DNA of 64,000 nucleotides from Mycobacteroides salmoniphilum (GTDB lineage: Bacteria; Actinomycetota; Actinomycetes; Mycobacteriales; Mycobacteriaceae): positions 1,488,001 through 1,552,000 of the forward strand of contig NZ_CP024633.1 of NCBI RefSeq assembly GCF_004924335.1. Direction: 5' to 3'. The notes beneath the pieces were generated by a model, which worked only from the letters and a program-made list of their open reading frames with translations, searched no databases and had not been told where the DNA came from. This document shows, one piece after another, positions 18,655 through 26,982 of this stretch. The first letter of the stretch is position 1, and each line of letters begins with the position of its first letter. A program made the translations under genes and the position numbers.

Positions 18655-19022
18655 GGCTGTACGGAGATCGTGGCGATCGTCTTCTTGAGCTTGTGGAGCT
18701 CGACATCCACTTTCCCGGGCACGGTGACGCTGAACTGGAACGTCTGGCCGCTCTTCGGTTCGATCTCGAAGCTGTGATCGGGCGTGGAGTGAACGTGCAA
18801 CTCGTCGGCGGTATCGCTGTCCACGCGGATCACGATGGGTTCGGAGACCCGTGCGTGCAGGGTGGCGTTGCTCGGTGTGACGACCCCGCTCTTGATGGTG
18901 ACATCGATGGTCAGCGCAGGTGACGGTGCGCTGGACCCGGTGGCGGGGGTGTCTCTCGATGTTGCGCACCCGGCGCAGATCAGCACTGCGGCGGTGATCG
19001 CGCTCAGGGCTCTCATCGTCAT
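18651..19022 (-). CDS. Cupredoxin-like lipoprotein
   Basis: Product of 123 aa. MTMRALSAITAAVLICAGC is a lipoprotein signal with a lipobox (ICAGC), followed by a small beta-sandwich domain (LTIDVTIKSGVVTPSNATLHARV...ELHVHSTPDHSFEIEPKSGQTFQFSVTVPGKVDVELHKLKK). This resembles EfeO/cupredoxin-1 domains; H-V-H and the H in PDHSF are possible metal ligands, but the classic Cys-containing blue-copper loop is absent. AGGAGG stands about 9 nt before the ATG. It is coupled to the next gene. Confidence 0.83.
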   Translation of the reverse strand: MTMRALSAITAAVLICAGCATSRDTPATGSSAPSPALTIDVTIKSGVVTPSNATLHARVSEPIVIRVDSDTADELHVHSTPDHSFEIEPKSGQTFQFSVTVPGKVDVELHKLKKTIATISVQP

Positions 19023-19034
19023 CTTTGATTCCTC

Positions 19035-19193
19035 CTAGTCGCGGTGTTCTTCTTCGCCGACGGGATCGTCCTCGTCGTCGTGACGTCGATCGCGCATGGC
19101 CACCCAGATGACTACGCCCGCCACCACGATCGCGGGCGCGAATGCGGGCAATGCCAACAGCAGTGAGTGATCGGCCAGATATTCGACGGTCAT
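19035..19193 (-). CDS. 52-aa single-pass membrane protein (short ORF)
   Basis: Translation starts at ATG 19193, overlapping the stop of the 617-aa gene (ATGA), and reads MTVEYLADHSLLLALPAFA, then a hydrophobic stretch PAIVVAGVVIWVAM, then a charged tail (RDRRHDDEDDPVGEEEHRD). It has one membrane helix and an acidic, His-containing cytoplasmic tail. It ends 12 nt before the cupredoxin lipoprotein gene. The 4-nt overlap, membrane topology and lack of any other gene in this gap support a real gene. Confidence 0.8.
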   Translation of the reverse strand: MTVEYLADHSLLLALPAFAPAIVVAGVVIWVAMRDRRHDDEDDPVGEEEHRD

Positions 19194-21043
19194 GGGCCGT
19201 GCGACACCGGCTCCTTGGGATCCGGGGTCGGCAATGTGTCACGGGCACTGCGTGTTTCGGTGCCGTTGATGCGTCCGGCGCCCCAACTCAGTGCCGCGAT
19301 GAGCACCAGGGTGCAGAACAGCACCACCAGCGACGCCACGTTGAACAGCCAGGAAGGATGGTTCTGGTTGCGCTCGCGCTGCAGGATGGTCAGCTCCTGG
19401 GTGAACGGTCGAGTGCTGGAGGTCAGCGCGGGCGTCTCCGGTGCGCCGATGCCGGGATCGGCGGGCAAGAAGATCGGCACGCCGGTCATCGTGGTGCCGT
19501 CCTGCACGCGCAGCAGCGTCTTCCAGGAGCCGGACACCGGGATGGGCTGAGTCGAACGGTAGTGGCCCGCACTGACCTTCTGCAGCCTGTCGATCGACAG
19601 CCCGCGGTGATTGGCCAAGCCGCCCTGCCAGGACAGGATCGTCACCCACTCGGGATCGTCACTGATGAGGTCGCGCGGATTGATCACCACGTCCGCCGAC
19701 ACCATGCGCTTGCCACCGTCGTTGGATAGCTCGCTCAATGTGATTGTCGCCGTGGCATGTTCAGGAACCTCGGTGCGCAGGCCATTGGCCACCGCGCCAC
19801 CGATGATCAGCACCGTGATGACGACCGCGGTGATGCTCAGTGCGGGTCTGGGCAGCTGCCGCCCGGTGAGCACCATGCCCAGCAGCGCGCCGCAGACGCC
19901 CATGGCGATCGCGACGGGCACCGCCATCGCGAGGGCCTCCGGCCACATGCTCACCGGCCACGGGTACCGGTAGACCGCGCCGATCCAGAGCGACTCCAGC
20001 CACAGCCCGGCGGTACCTACGCCCAGGCCCGCGATGGCGCCGAAGAGTATGGGGCGTTTGATCAATGGAGTCAGTGCGATGAGTTCGACGACCAAAGCGG
20101 GCCCGAGATACAGCGCGAACCAACTCGTCGGCCCGCCGAGAATCGGGCCGACGAGCACCGAGACGGCTCCGCGCAGCGCGAGGGCGAGCAGGGCGCCGAT
20201 GATGGCTGCGCCGCGACCCATGACCATGCGCGCGGCCACGGCGGCGAAGGCTCCGGCCGCGGCGATCATCATCGGCTGCTGCACCAACCGGAACTGCTCG
20301 ACGCCGAAGTCGTACTCGATCTGAAACACCGACAGGCCGATGAACAACCCGCCGAAGGACATGTAGCGCAAAAACCTCACGAAACTGGTGTCATCGGCTG
20401 TGTTGAAGCCGATGGCCCGCCTGCCCTCGTATTCAAGGATCAGTACGGAGACCAACGACAGCCCGGCACCGCCGATCAGCATCAGGTGGGTGGGGCCCCA
20501 GAGCGTGACGTCCTGGCCGAAGATGCGGTGCCAGATGTCGTCCAGCGGGAACCCGATCAACGCATACAGGCCGCACATCGCCATCAGCAGACCACCGACC
20601 GGCGCGTACCAGGTGCGGGTGATGCGCACCGCCGCCGAACCCGGCCTGTCATAGGGCAGAACGATCGCCAGCGTGCCCGCGATGAACAGCAGGAACAACC
20701 CGAACAGGATGAAGTAGTGCGCGGGATTGGCCAGCGGGCCAGCGTCGCGGCCCTTGCCGATGTGCAGGCTGACATCCCAGATGAAACCGAACAGTGCGGC
20801 AACGATCGTCGAGACGAAGAGGCAGATCTGAAGCGCCACCCAGGGTGGGCGATTGAACTTGTCACCCACCCGGTCTGCGAGGTTCTGTAGCCAGGTGATG
20901 CGTCGCTGCCGGTGCAGGTATCCGATCCAGAGCAGGCCACCGGAGACGATTGTGGCTGCCACCGACATGCCGATCACCTGGTCCAACGCAGCGCCGCCGC
21001 CTTCGTCGGCAGCAGCGATGATGTGCAGAGACTCCGTTGTCAT
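19190..21043 (-). CDS. Large polytopic membrane protein with D/H motifs and a FixH/YtkA-like domain
   Basis: Product of 617 aa with about ten to twelve hydrophobic helices in residues 25-420. Two similar acidic/His blocks lie in loops: FIWDVSLHIGKGRD near residue 87, followed by NPAHYFILFG, and FPLDDIWHRIFGQDVTLWGPTHLML near 167. A soluble domain (about 430-530) with HYRSTQPIPVSGSWKTLLRVQDG resembles FixH/YtkA domains, then a last helix. The same W-D-V...H and P-x-H pattern occurs in the 385-aa protein at 36975-38132. Metal binding is inferred; function unknown. It heads the operon, divergent from holA. Confidence 0.82.
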   Translation of the reverse strand: MTTESLHIIAAADEGGGAALDQVIGMSVAATIVSGGLLWIGYLHRQRRITWLQNLADRVGDKFNRPPWVALQICLFVSTIVAALFGFIWDVSLHIGKGRDAGPLANPAHYFILFGLFLLFIAGTLAIVLPYDRPGSAAVRITRTWYAPVGGLLMAMCGLYALIGFPLDDIWHRIFGQDVTLWGPTHLMLIGGAGLSLVSVLILEYEGRRAIGFNTADDTSFVRFLRYMSFGGLFIGLSVFQIEYDFGVEQFRLVQQPMMIAAAGAFAAVAARMVMGRGAAIIGALLALALRGAVSVLVGPILGGPTSWFALYLGPALVVELIALTPLIKRPILFGAIAGLGVGTAGLWLESLWIGAVYRYPWPVSMWPEALAMAVPVAIAMGVCGALLGMVLTGRQLPRPALSITAVVITVLIIGGAVANGLRTEVPEHATATITLSELSNDGGKRMVSADVVINPRDLISDDPEWVTILSWQGGLANHRGLSIDRLQKVSAGHYRSTQPIPVSGSWKTLLRVQDGTTMTGVPIFLPADPGIGAPETPALTSSTRPFTQELTILQRERNQNHPSWLFNVASLVVLFCTLVLIAALSWGAGRINGTETRSARDTLPTPDPKEPVSHGP

Positions 21044-21196
21044 TGGCCGGCCATCCTGTCCGCTGAGTGGGGGAGCGACGGTGCTACTCGTCGGTAATGT
21101 TTCCAGAGTTCTCCGGCTTAAACAGGGGTACGTACTAATCGCTTACCCGCTCGATGGTGGAAACTCGCTGTCGCTGCGGCATGGCACGATCGTCGG

Positions 21197-22147
21197 GTGA
21201 CCGAAGCGCTGCACCTGATCCTGGGCGATGAAGAACTACTGGTCGAGCGTGCGGTGACGTCGGTGCTCCACGCGGTTCGTGGCAAGACGGGTACCGATAT
21301 CCCCGTCAACCGGTTGCGGGCAGGGCAGGTCGATGTGGCAGAGCTGGCCGAGCTGCTGAGCCCCTCGCTGTTCTCCGACGAAAGAGTCATCGTTGTCGAG
21401 GCCGCCGCCGAAGCGGGCAAGGACTCCGTTGCCCTCATCGAGCAGGCGGCCTCCGATCTGCCGCCGGGGACCTTTCTGCTTGTCCAACATTCGGGTGGTG
21501 GCCGCGCGAAGGCGCTGGCCACCACATTGCAGAATCTCGGCGCCGCGGTGCACAACTGCGCACGGATCGCCAAGGCCGCCGAGCGCGCCGACTTCGTGCA
21601 CAAGGAGTTCCGCCGCCTGGGCCAGAAGGTGGACGCCGATGTGGTCGCCATCGTGATCGACGCCGTCGGCTCCGACATTCGGGAACTGGCGGCAGCGTGT
21701 TCGCAGTTGGTATCGGACACCGACGGCAACGTCGACGAGGCCGCGGTGCGCCGCTATCACTCCGGACGTGCGGAGGTGTCCGGATTCGACATCGCCGACA
21801 AGGCGGTGGTGGGTGATGTTGCCGGCTCGACGGAGGCGCTGCGCTGGGCGATGCAGCGGGGCGTCCCGCATGTGTTGTTGGCCGATGCGCTCGCCGAGGC
21901 GGTGCACACCATCGCACGGGTGGGGCCCATCAAGCAGAACGCGTACGCGGCAGCATCCGAGCTCGGGATGCCGCCGTGGCGCATCGAAAAGGCGCAGAAA
22001 CAGGCGCGCCGGTGGTCGCGTGACGCGGTGGCCGAGGCTATCCGGATAGTGGCCGCACTCAACGCCGATGTGAAGGGGGCGGCGGCCGATGCCGACTATG
22101 CCCTGGAATCGGCGGTGCGCAAGGTGGCCGAATTGGTGAACACCTAA
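21197..22147 (+). CDS. holA: DNA polymerase III delta subunit
   Basis: Clamp-loader subunit that opens the sliding clamp. The product has 316 aa. [19 protein letters not shown] at the start and [20 protein letters not shown] near residue 57 are typical of HolA, and the C-terminal helical collar domain ends at [29 protein letters not shown] 21197 is the start. The gene converges on rpsT with a terminator hairpin between them, and follows comEA-comEC as in M. tuberculosis apart from the inserted minus-strand block at 15.8-21.0 kb. Confidence 0.93.
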   Translation: MTEALHLILGDEELLVERAVTSVLHAVRGKTGTDIPVNRLRAGQVDVAELAELLSPSLFSDERVIVVEAAAEAGKDSVALIEQAASDLPPGTFLLVQHSGGGRAKALATTLQNLGAAVHNCARIAKAAERADFVHKEFRRLGQKVDADVVAIVIDAVGSDIRELAAACSQLVSDTDGNVDEAAVRRYHSGRAEVSGFDIADKAVVGDVAGSTEALRWAMQRGVPHVLLADALAEAVHTIARVGPIKQNAYAAASELGMPPWRIEKAQKQARRWSRDAVAEAIRIVAALNADVKGAAADADYALESAVRKVAELVNT

Positions 22148-22175
22148 CTCGCCACAGCTACGTCGAGACGCGAAA

Positions 22176-22205
22176 AACGCCGAGCACGCATGCGCGCTCG
22201 GCGTT
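22176..22205 (-). terminator. Terminator hairpin between rpsT and holA
   Basis: AACGCCGAGC (22176-22185) pairs perfectly with GCTCGGCGTT (22196-22205). On the minus strand the stem is followed by a run of T (AAAAA at 22173-22177 on the plus strand), as expected for Rho-independent termination of rpsT. It may also stop holA read-through. Confidence 0.75.
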
Positions 22206-22220
22206 GATCGGAAGACTAGA

Positions 22221-22481
22221 TCAGAGCTTGTTCAGAGCCAGGGCCAGCGCCGACTTCTTGTTGGCGGCCTGGTTCTTGTGGATGACACCCTTGGTGACGG
22301 CCTTGTCCAGCTTGCGGCTGGTCGCGACGAGCAGTTCGCCCGCCTTGTCCTTGTCACCTTCGGCGACGGCATCGCGGAAACCGCGGACTGCCGTACGCAA
22401 AGACGACTTGGTCGCCTGGTTGCGCAACCGGGCACGCTCGTTGGTCCGGATGCGCTTTTCCTGCGACTTGATATTGGCCAC
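22221..22481 (-). CDS. rpsT: 30S ribosomal protein bS20
   Basis: Product of 86 aa. [21 protein letters not shown] and [21 protein letters not shown] are diagnostic of S20, which binds 16S rRNA early in 30S assembly. The gene stands alone, convergent with holA, and ends just before a strong terminator. Confidence 0.98.
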   Translation of the reverse strand: MANIKSQEKRIRTNERARLRNQATKSSLRTAVRGFRDAVAEGDKDKAGELLVATSRKLDKAVTKGVIHKNQAANKKSALALALNKL

Positions 22482-22710
22482 GCGTCTAAATCCTTCGGTA
22501 AATATCGTCTGGTAGGGCGGCGGGCCTCCAGATCATTGGATCCAGGGCAGCTGAGCAGCGCCGCAAGGGAAGAGACTACCAGGGGTGCGGCCGAAACCTG
22601 AAACCGGCGGGTGAGCCAACAACGTGAGATTGCGTCCAGGTAGCCAGCAAGTATCGGCGATACGCGCGCACGCACTGCCGAATCCGGCGAGTTGGTGCAG
22701 CATAGGCAAG

Positions 22711-24384
22711 GTGAGCCTGCGAACAGTGATGCCGAACTCGGGGCGACCCACACGCGCGGCGGCTACGCCACGGCTAACCCGGCGTGATGACCAGATCTTT
22801 GGTGGATACCGCGCTCTGGTGTCCGAGAAGGGCGCTTACTCCAAAGCCTTCGATGAAATGTTCGACGCGGATGGCAACGTGCGCGGACCCTATAAGGGGA
22901 TCTACGCCGAGCTCGCGCCCACCGACGCCGCCGATCTCGCCGCGCGCGCCGATGCGCTGGGCAGGGCATTCGTCGATCAGGGAATCACCTTCTCGCTGTC
23001 GGGTCAGGAGCGGCCGTTTCCGTTGGATCTGGTGCCGCGCGTCATCGCCGCGGCAGAGTGGTCGCGGCTGGAGCGGGGCATCGCCCAGCGGGTCAAGGCA
23101 CTCGAGATGTACCTCGCCGATATCTATGGCGATCAGGAGATCCTGCGCGACGGGGTAATCCCGCGTGCCTTGATCACCTCCTGTGAGCACTTCCACCGCG
23201 AGGCCGCCGGGATCAACCCACCCAACGGGGTGCGCATCCATGTCGCGGGTATCGATCTGGTGCGCGATGCGCAGGGCACCTTCCGGGTGCTCGAGGACAA
23301 TCTGCGGTCCCCGTCCGGGGTGTCGTACGTGATGGAGAACCGTCGCACCATGGCGCGGGTCTTCCCCGACCTGTTCACCTCGCACCGTGTGCGCGCGGTG
23401 GACGACTACGCCTCGCATCTGTTGCGGGCCCTGCGCAAATCGGCGGCCACCAATGAGGCCGATCCGACCGTGGTGGTTCTCACACCCGGTGTCGCGAACT
23501 CCGCCTACTTCGAGCACTCACTACTGGCCCGCCAGATGGGTGTGGAACTCGTCGAGGGACGCGACCTGTTCTGCCGCGACAACCAGGTCTATATGCGTAC
23601 CACCGAGGGTGAGCGCCAGGTCGATGTCATCTACCGCCGCATCGACGACACGTACCTGGACCCGATGCAGTTCCGTCCCGATTCGGTGCTCGGGGTCGCG
23701 GGGCTGCTGAACGCCGCCCGCGCTGGGAACGTTGTCATCTCCAGCGCCGTCGGCAATGGAGTGGGCGATGACAAGCTCGTCTACACCTACGTGCCGACGA
23801 TCATCGAGTACTACCTCGGCGAGAAACCCATCGTCGCGAACGTGGACACCTACCGATGTTGGCTCGACGACGAGCGCGAGGAAGTGCTCGACCGCATCGA
23901 CGCGCTTGTCATCAAGCCGGTGGAGGGGTCCGGCGGGTACGGCATCGTGTTCGGGCCCGACGCCTCCGAGAAGGAACGCGCCGCGATTGCCAAGAAGATC
24001 AGAATGGATCCGCGTGGGTGGGTGGCCCAGCCCGTGGTCCAGTTGTCCACGGTGCCCACGAAAGTTGGCGATCAGCTGGTGCCTCGGCATGTGGATCTGC
24101 GCCCGTTTGCGGTCAACGACGGTGATGACGTGTGGGTGCTGCCGGGTGGCCTCACCCGGGTGGCGCTGCCGGAGGGCTCGCTGGTGGTGAATTCCAGCCA
24201 GGGTGGCGGGTCCAAGGACACCTGGGTGCTGGCCTCGCGGGCCTCTGTCGCCGAGCGCGAACTCTCGGGTGCCGAAGTGGTCCCCGAACTACCGCAGGCC
24301 GCAGAGGTTGAACAGGGGCCTGAGGCGACTACCGCGGGTCTGCAGGTGCAACAACAACAGCAACAACAGCAGGTGATGTTCTAA
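22711..24384 (+). CDS. Circularly permuted ATP-grasp protein
   Basis: Product of about 557 aa from GTG 22711 (in-frame alternatives exist at 22726 and 22729). Blocks typical of the family: FDEMFDADGNVRGPYKGIY, FRVLEDNLRSPSGVSYVMENR, LVIKPVEGSGGYGIVFGPDA and HVDLRPFAVNDGD. Proteins of this type are encoded with an alpha-E domain protein and a transglutaminase-like protein, as here, and are thought to form a peptide-ligating system with an unknown product. The C-terminus ends in eight Gln codons. The stop overlaps the next start by 1 nt. Confidence 0.88.
   Translation: MSLRTVMPNSGRPTRAAATPRLTRRDDQIFGGYRALVSEKGAYSKAFDEMFDADGNVRGPYKGIYAELAPTDAADLAARADALGRAFVDQGITFSLSGQERPFPLDLVPRVIAAAEWSRLERGIAQRVKALEMYLADIYGDQEILRDGVIPRALITSCEHFHREAAGINPPNGVRIHVAGIDLVRDAQGTFRVLEDNLRSPSGVSYVMENRRTMARVFPDLFTSHRVRAVDDYASHLLRALRKSAATNEADPTVVVLTPGVANSAYFEHSLLARQMGVELVEGRDLFCRDNQVYMRTTEGERQVDVIYRRIDDTYLDPMQFRPDSVLGVAGLLNAARAGNVVISSAVGNGVGDDKLVYTYVPTIIEYYLGEKPIVANVDTYRCWLDDEREEVLDRIDALVIKPVEGSGGYGIVFGPDASEKERAAIAKKIRMDPRGWVAQPVVQLSTVPTKVGDQLVPRHVDLRPFAVNDGDDVWVLPGGLTRVALPEGSLVVNSSQGGGSKDTWVLASRASVAERELSGAEVVPELPQAAEVEQGPEATTAGLQVQQQQQQQQVMF
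24349..24372 (+). repeat. CAA/CAG trinucleotide run (eight Gln codons)
   Basis: A pure Gln tract coded by mixed CAA and CAG codons sits at the C-terminus of the ATP-grasp protein (LQVQ...QVMF), 10 nt before the stop and the overlapping start of the alpha-E gene. Such runs can change length by slippage. Confidence 0.9.
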
Positions 24385-25361
24385 TGCTGGCGCGAAACGC
24401 GGAGTCGCTCTACTGGATCGGCCGGTATGTCGAGCGTGCCGATGACACCGCGCGCATCCTCGATGTCACGGTGCACCAGCTGCTCGAGGACGCCAGCGTG
24501 GATCCCGACCACGCCTCCCGGGTACTGCTGCGCGTACTGGGTATCGACGCGCCGGACATCGTGCTCGATGTGTGGTCACTCACCGAACTCGTCGCATTCA
24601 GCCGTGGAGTGCAGGGCGGGTCGATCGTGGACTCCATTTCGGAAGCGCGTGAGAATGCCAGGGGCGCACGCGAAGTGACTTCTACCGAGATGTGGGAGTG
24701 CCTCAACACCACCTACAACGCGCTGGCCGACCGTGAGCGCGCCGCCCGCAGACTCGGCCCCCACGAGTTCTTTACCTATGTGGAGGGGCGCGCCGCGCAA
24801 TTCGCGGGACTCGCCGACTCCACGCTCAGCCGCGACGACGGGTACCGATTCCTGGTGTTGGGCCGGTCCATCGAGCGGGTGGATATGACGGTGCGGCTGC
24901 TGCTTTCGCGTGTTGGTGACCGCGCGTCCTCGCCCGCCTGGGTGACCCTGTTGCGCAGCGCGGGCGCTCACGACACGTACCTGCGTACCTACCGTGGGGT
25001 GTTGGATGCCAGCCGGGTCGTCGAGTTCATGCTGCTGGACCGGCTGTTCCCGCGTTCGGTGTTCCATTCATTGCGCCAGGCCGAGCTGAGCCTGGAGGAA
25101 CTGGATCACCAGCCGCATAGCCGGGTTGGTGCGCGTGCCGAGGCGCAGCGGCTCTTGGGGCGGGCCCGTAGTGAGCTGGAGTTCATGCGCCCCGGGGTGC
25201 TGCTGGAGGACTTACCGACACGTCTGGCCGGCCTGCAACAGACCTGCCGGGAATTGGGTGAGGCGGTGGCGCTGCAGTACTTCCACGCCGCGCCGTGGGT
25301 GGCGTGGAGTGATGCCGGTGGTCGCCACGATGTGGATCCCATTGAAGAAGGCGAGATCTGA
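24384..25361 (+). CDS. Alpha-E domain protein (DUF403)
   Basis: Product of 325 aa, mostly helical. The N-terminus MLARNAESLYWIGRYVERADDTARILDV is the hallmark of alpha-E proteins; LGRSIERVDMTVRLLLSRVGD and SVFHSLRQAELSLEELD follow. It starts at the last base of the previous stop (TAATG), so the two are coupled. Function is unproven; by context it works with the ATP-grasp and transglutaminase-like proteins. Confidence 0.9.
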   Translation: MLARNAESLYWIGRYVERADDTARILDVTVHQLLEDASVDPDHASRVLLRVLGIDAPDIVLDVWSLTELVAFSRGVQGGSIVDSISEARENARGAREVTSTEMWECLNTTYNALADRERAARRLGPHEFFTYVEGRAAQFAGLADSTLSRDDGYRFLVLGRSIERVDMTVRLLLSRVGDRASSPAWVTLLRSAGAHDTYLRTYRGVLDASRVVEFMLLDRLFPRSVFHSLRQAELSLEELDHQPHSRVGARAEAQRLLGRARSELEFMRPGVLLEDLPTRLAGLQQTCRELGEAVALQYFHAAPWVAWSDAGGRHDVDPIEEGEI

Positions 25362-25362
25362 C

Positions 25363-25384
25363 GATGAGCCGCTTGCGCGAAGAG
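25363..25384 (+). repeat. Dispersed 22-bp element, copy 3
   Basis: Exact forward copy starting 2 nt after the alpha-E stop and ending 9 nt before the transglutaminase ATG. Its purine-rich 3' end (GCGAAGAG) runs into GAGAAG and so supplies the ribosome binding site of the next gene. Confidence 0.88.
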
Positions 25385-25393
25385 GAGAAGTAG
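25364..25393 (+). CDS. Nine-codon ORF created by the 22-bp element
   Basis: ATG at 25364 reads MSRLREEEK and stops with TAG at 25391-25393, directly against the ATG of the transglutaminase gene (TAGATG). It could be a translated upstream ORF that hands ribosomes to the next gene, or chance. No independent evidence of translation. Confidence 0.3.
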   Translation: MSRLREEEK

Positions 25394-26233
25394 ATGTGGC
25401 GCCTGCGAGTCGTTCACGCGACCGGTTACGCCTACAAGACGCCGGTGACCGCCTCCTACAACGAGGCGCGGTTGACGCCGCGTAGTGACGGTCGTCAGAA
25501 CGTCATTCTCAATCGCGTGGAGACGGTTCCGGCCACCCGCTCGTATCGGTATGTCGACTACTGGGGTACTGCTGTCACGACGTTCGACCTGCACGCACCG
25601 CATACCGAGCTGGAGGTGACGGGTCTGTCGGTGGTGGAGACCGATGTCGCAGAAAGGCCAGAGGAATCCGTGGTGTGGGACGACATCCACGCCACCGCCG
25701 TCATCGACCGATTCGACGAGTACCTGTCGCCCAGTGCGTACGTCCCACACAGCAAGAAGGTGCAGTCGGTGGGCAAGAGGATCGCCAGGGAGGCCACTCC
25801 CGTCGAGGCCATTGTGGCGGCATCGAAATGGGTGCACGCGGAGCTCGACTACGTGCCCGGAACCACCGGCGTGCACTCGTCGGCGCTGGATGCGCTGCGC
25901 GAAAAAAAGGGAGTGTGCCAGGACTACGCGCATCTGACCTTGGTTCTACTGCGCAGTATGGGGATCCCGGCGCGCTATGTGTCGGGCTATCTGCATCCCA
26001 AGGGCGACGCCGCGGTGGGCGAGACGGTGGATGGACAGAGTCACGCGTGGATCCAGGGGTGGGCCGGAGGTTGGTGGGATTACGACCCCACCAACGACAG
26101 CGAGATCAACGAGCAATACATCACCATTGGCGTCGGCCGGGACTACTCGGACGTCAGCCCTCTTAAGGGCATCTACTCGGGGGGCGGCTCGACCGATCTG
26201 GACGTCGTGGTCGAAGTCACACGACTCGCCTAA
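25394..26233 (+). CDS. Transglutaminase-like protein
   Basis: Product of 279 aa. An N-terminal beta domain (MWRLRVVHATGYAYKTPVTASYNEARLTP) precedes a transglutaminase/protease core with triad Cys in KKGVCQDYAHL (about 174), His in QSHAWIQGW (about 217) and Asp in WWDYDPTND (about 231). Third gene of the ATP-grasp/alpha-E/transglutaminase set; it may cut or cross-link the peptide the others make (inference). The 33-bp gap before it is filled by the 22-bp element. Confidence 0.92.
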   Translation: MWRLRVVHATGYAYKTPVTASYNEARLTPRSDGRQNVILNRVETVPATRSYRYVDYWGTAVTTFDLHAPHTELEVTGLSVVETDVAERPEESVVWDDIHATAVIDRFDEYLSPSAYVPHSKKVQSVGKRIAREATPVEAIVAASKWVHAELDYVPGTTGVHSSALDALREKKGVCQDYAHLTLVLLRSMGIPARYVSGYLHPKGDAAVGETVDGQSHAWIQGWAGGWWDYDPTNDSEINEQYITIGVGRDYSDVSPLKGIYSGGGSTDLDVVVEVTRLA

Positions 26234-26255
26234 ACACCGCAGAAAAAGCCGGTTA

Positions 26256-26286
26256 TTGCACAGGTGTCTGGCAAGAAGAGTAATAA
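26256..26286 (+). promoter_or_regulatory. Possible promoter of the TetR gene
   Basis: TTGCAC (26256-26261) and TAATAA (26281-26286) are 19 nt apart and lie just before ATG 26297. Spacing is at the long end for a sigma-A promoter, so this is only a candidate. Confidence 0.35.
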
Positions 26287-26296
26287 TGCGTAGACC

Positions 26297-26962
26297 ATGG
26301 TGACCAAACAAGCTACCGGGCTATACGGCGGACGAACGGCAGACGAGCGCCGCGCGGAGCGGCGGAGACGCCTCCTTGAGGCGGGGCTCGAGGTTATGGC
26401 CAGCTCAGGCTGGGCAGCGACAACGGTTCGGGAGATCTGCAAGACCGCCGGACTGAACACGCGTTACTTCTACGAGTGCTTCGACGGCCTCGACGAGCTG
26501 CTCGTCGCGGTCTTCGACTGGATCATCGAAGACAGCATCGCCACGGCAGGTTCGGCGATGGCCGCTGCCGACAAGGACTCACGCTCGCAGGTGCATGCCG
26601 GCGTCGTGGGTGCGGTCACCGCACTGACCGCCGACCCCCGTCGCGCCCGTGTGATCGCCACCGAGGCGATGGGAAGCCAGCGACTCACTCGTCGTCGCAT
26701 GCGGTTGACGCACTACATGGCGTTGATGCTCGGTGCTGCTCGCGCCGAGTTCGACCCGGATGCCGATCCGAACTACACCGCGGTGCAGGCCGAAGCCCTG
26801 GCCGCGGGTGTCGCCGGCACCGTATTGGCATGGCTCGACGGACGGCTGCGTCTGGAGCGTGAGGAACTGGCCGAGTACACCGCTCAGTTCATCGATCAGG
26901 CCATGTTCACGCCGTCGCCGGTGCGTAACTCCGTAGAACTGCGCAACTCCGTAGAACACTGA
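26297..26962 (+). CDS. TetR family transcriptional regulator
   Basis: Product of 221 aa. RRRRLLEAGLEVMASSGWAATTVREICKTAGLNTRYFYECFDGLDELL (about residues 22-70) is a clear TetR helix-turn-helix; the rest is a ligand-binding helical domain. The target is not apparent: the next gene is convergent and the upstream triad is on the same strand. The C-terminus ends in a duplicated six-residue unit (RNSVEL, RNSVEH). Confidence 0.92.
   Translation: MVTKQATGLYGGRTADERRAERRRRLLEAGLEVMASSGWAATTVREICKTAGLNTRYFYECFDGLDELLVAVFDWIIEDSIATAGSAMAAADKDSRSQVHAGVVGAVTALTADPRRARVIATEAMGSQRLTRRRMRLTHYMALMLGAARAEFDPDADPNYTAVQAEALAAGVAGTVLAWLDGRLRLEREELAEYTAQFIDQAMFTPSPVRNSVELRNSVEH
26923..26958 (+). repeat. In-frame 18-bp tandem duplication at the TetR C-terminus
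   Basis: Unit 1 (26923-26940) and unit 2 (26941-26958) differ at three positions and encode RNSVEL then RNSVEH, followed by the stop. Probably a recent slippage or misalignment event. Confidence 0.8.
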
Positions 26963-26982
26963 GGCTGCGCTGATCGATGGGA

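Noticed and set aside
18655..19248. N-terminal extension of the 441-aa membrane protein frame
   Set aside because: It crosses the cupredoxin and 52-aa genes in another frame and is rich in Arg, Asp and His; the GTG at 18654 with GTGA overlap is the better start.
19757..20890. Plus-strand 377-codon open frame
   Set aside because: It lies antisense inside the 617-aa membrane protein gene and its translation is low-complexity His/Asp/Gln-rich, as expected from the opposite strand of GC-rich coding DNA.
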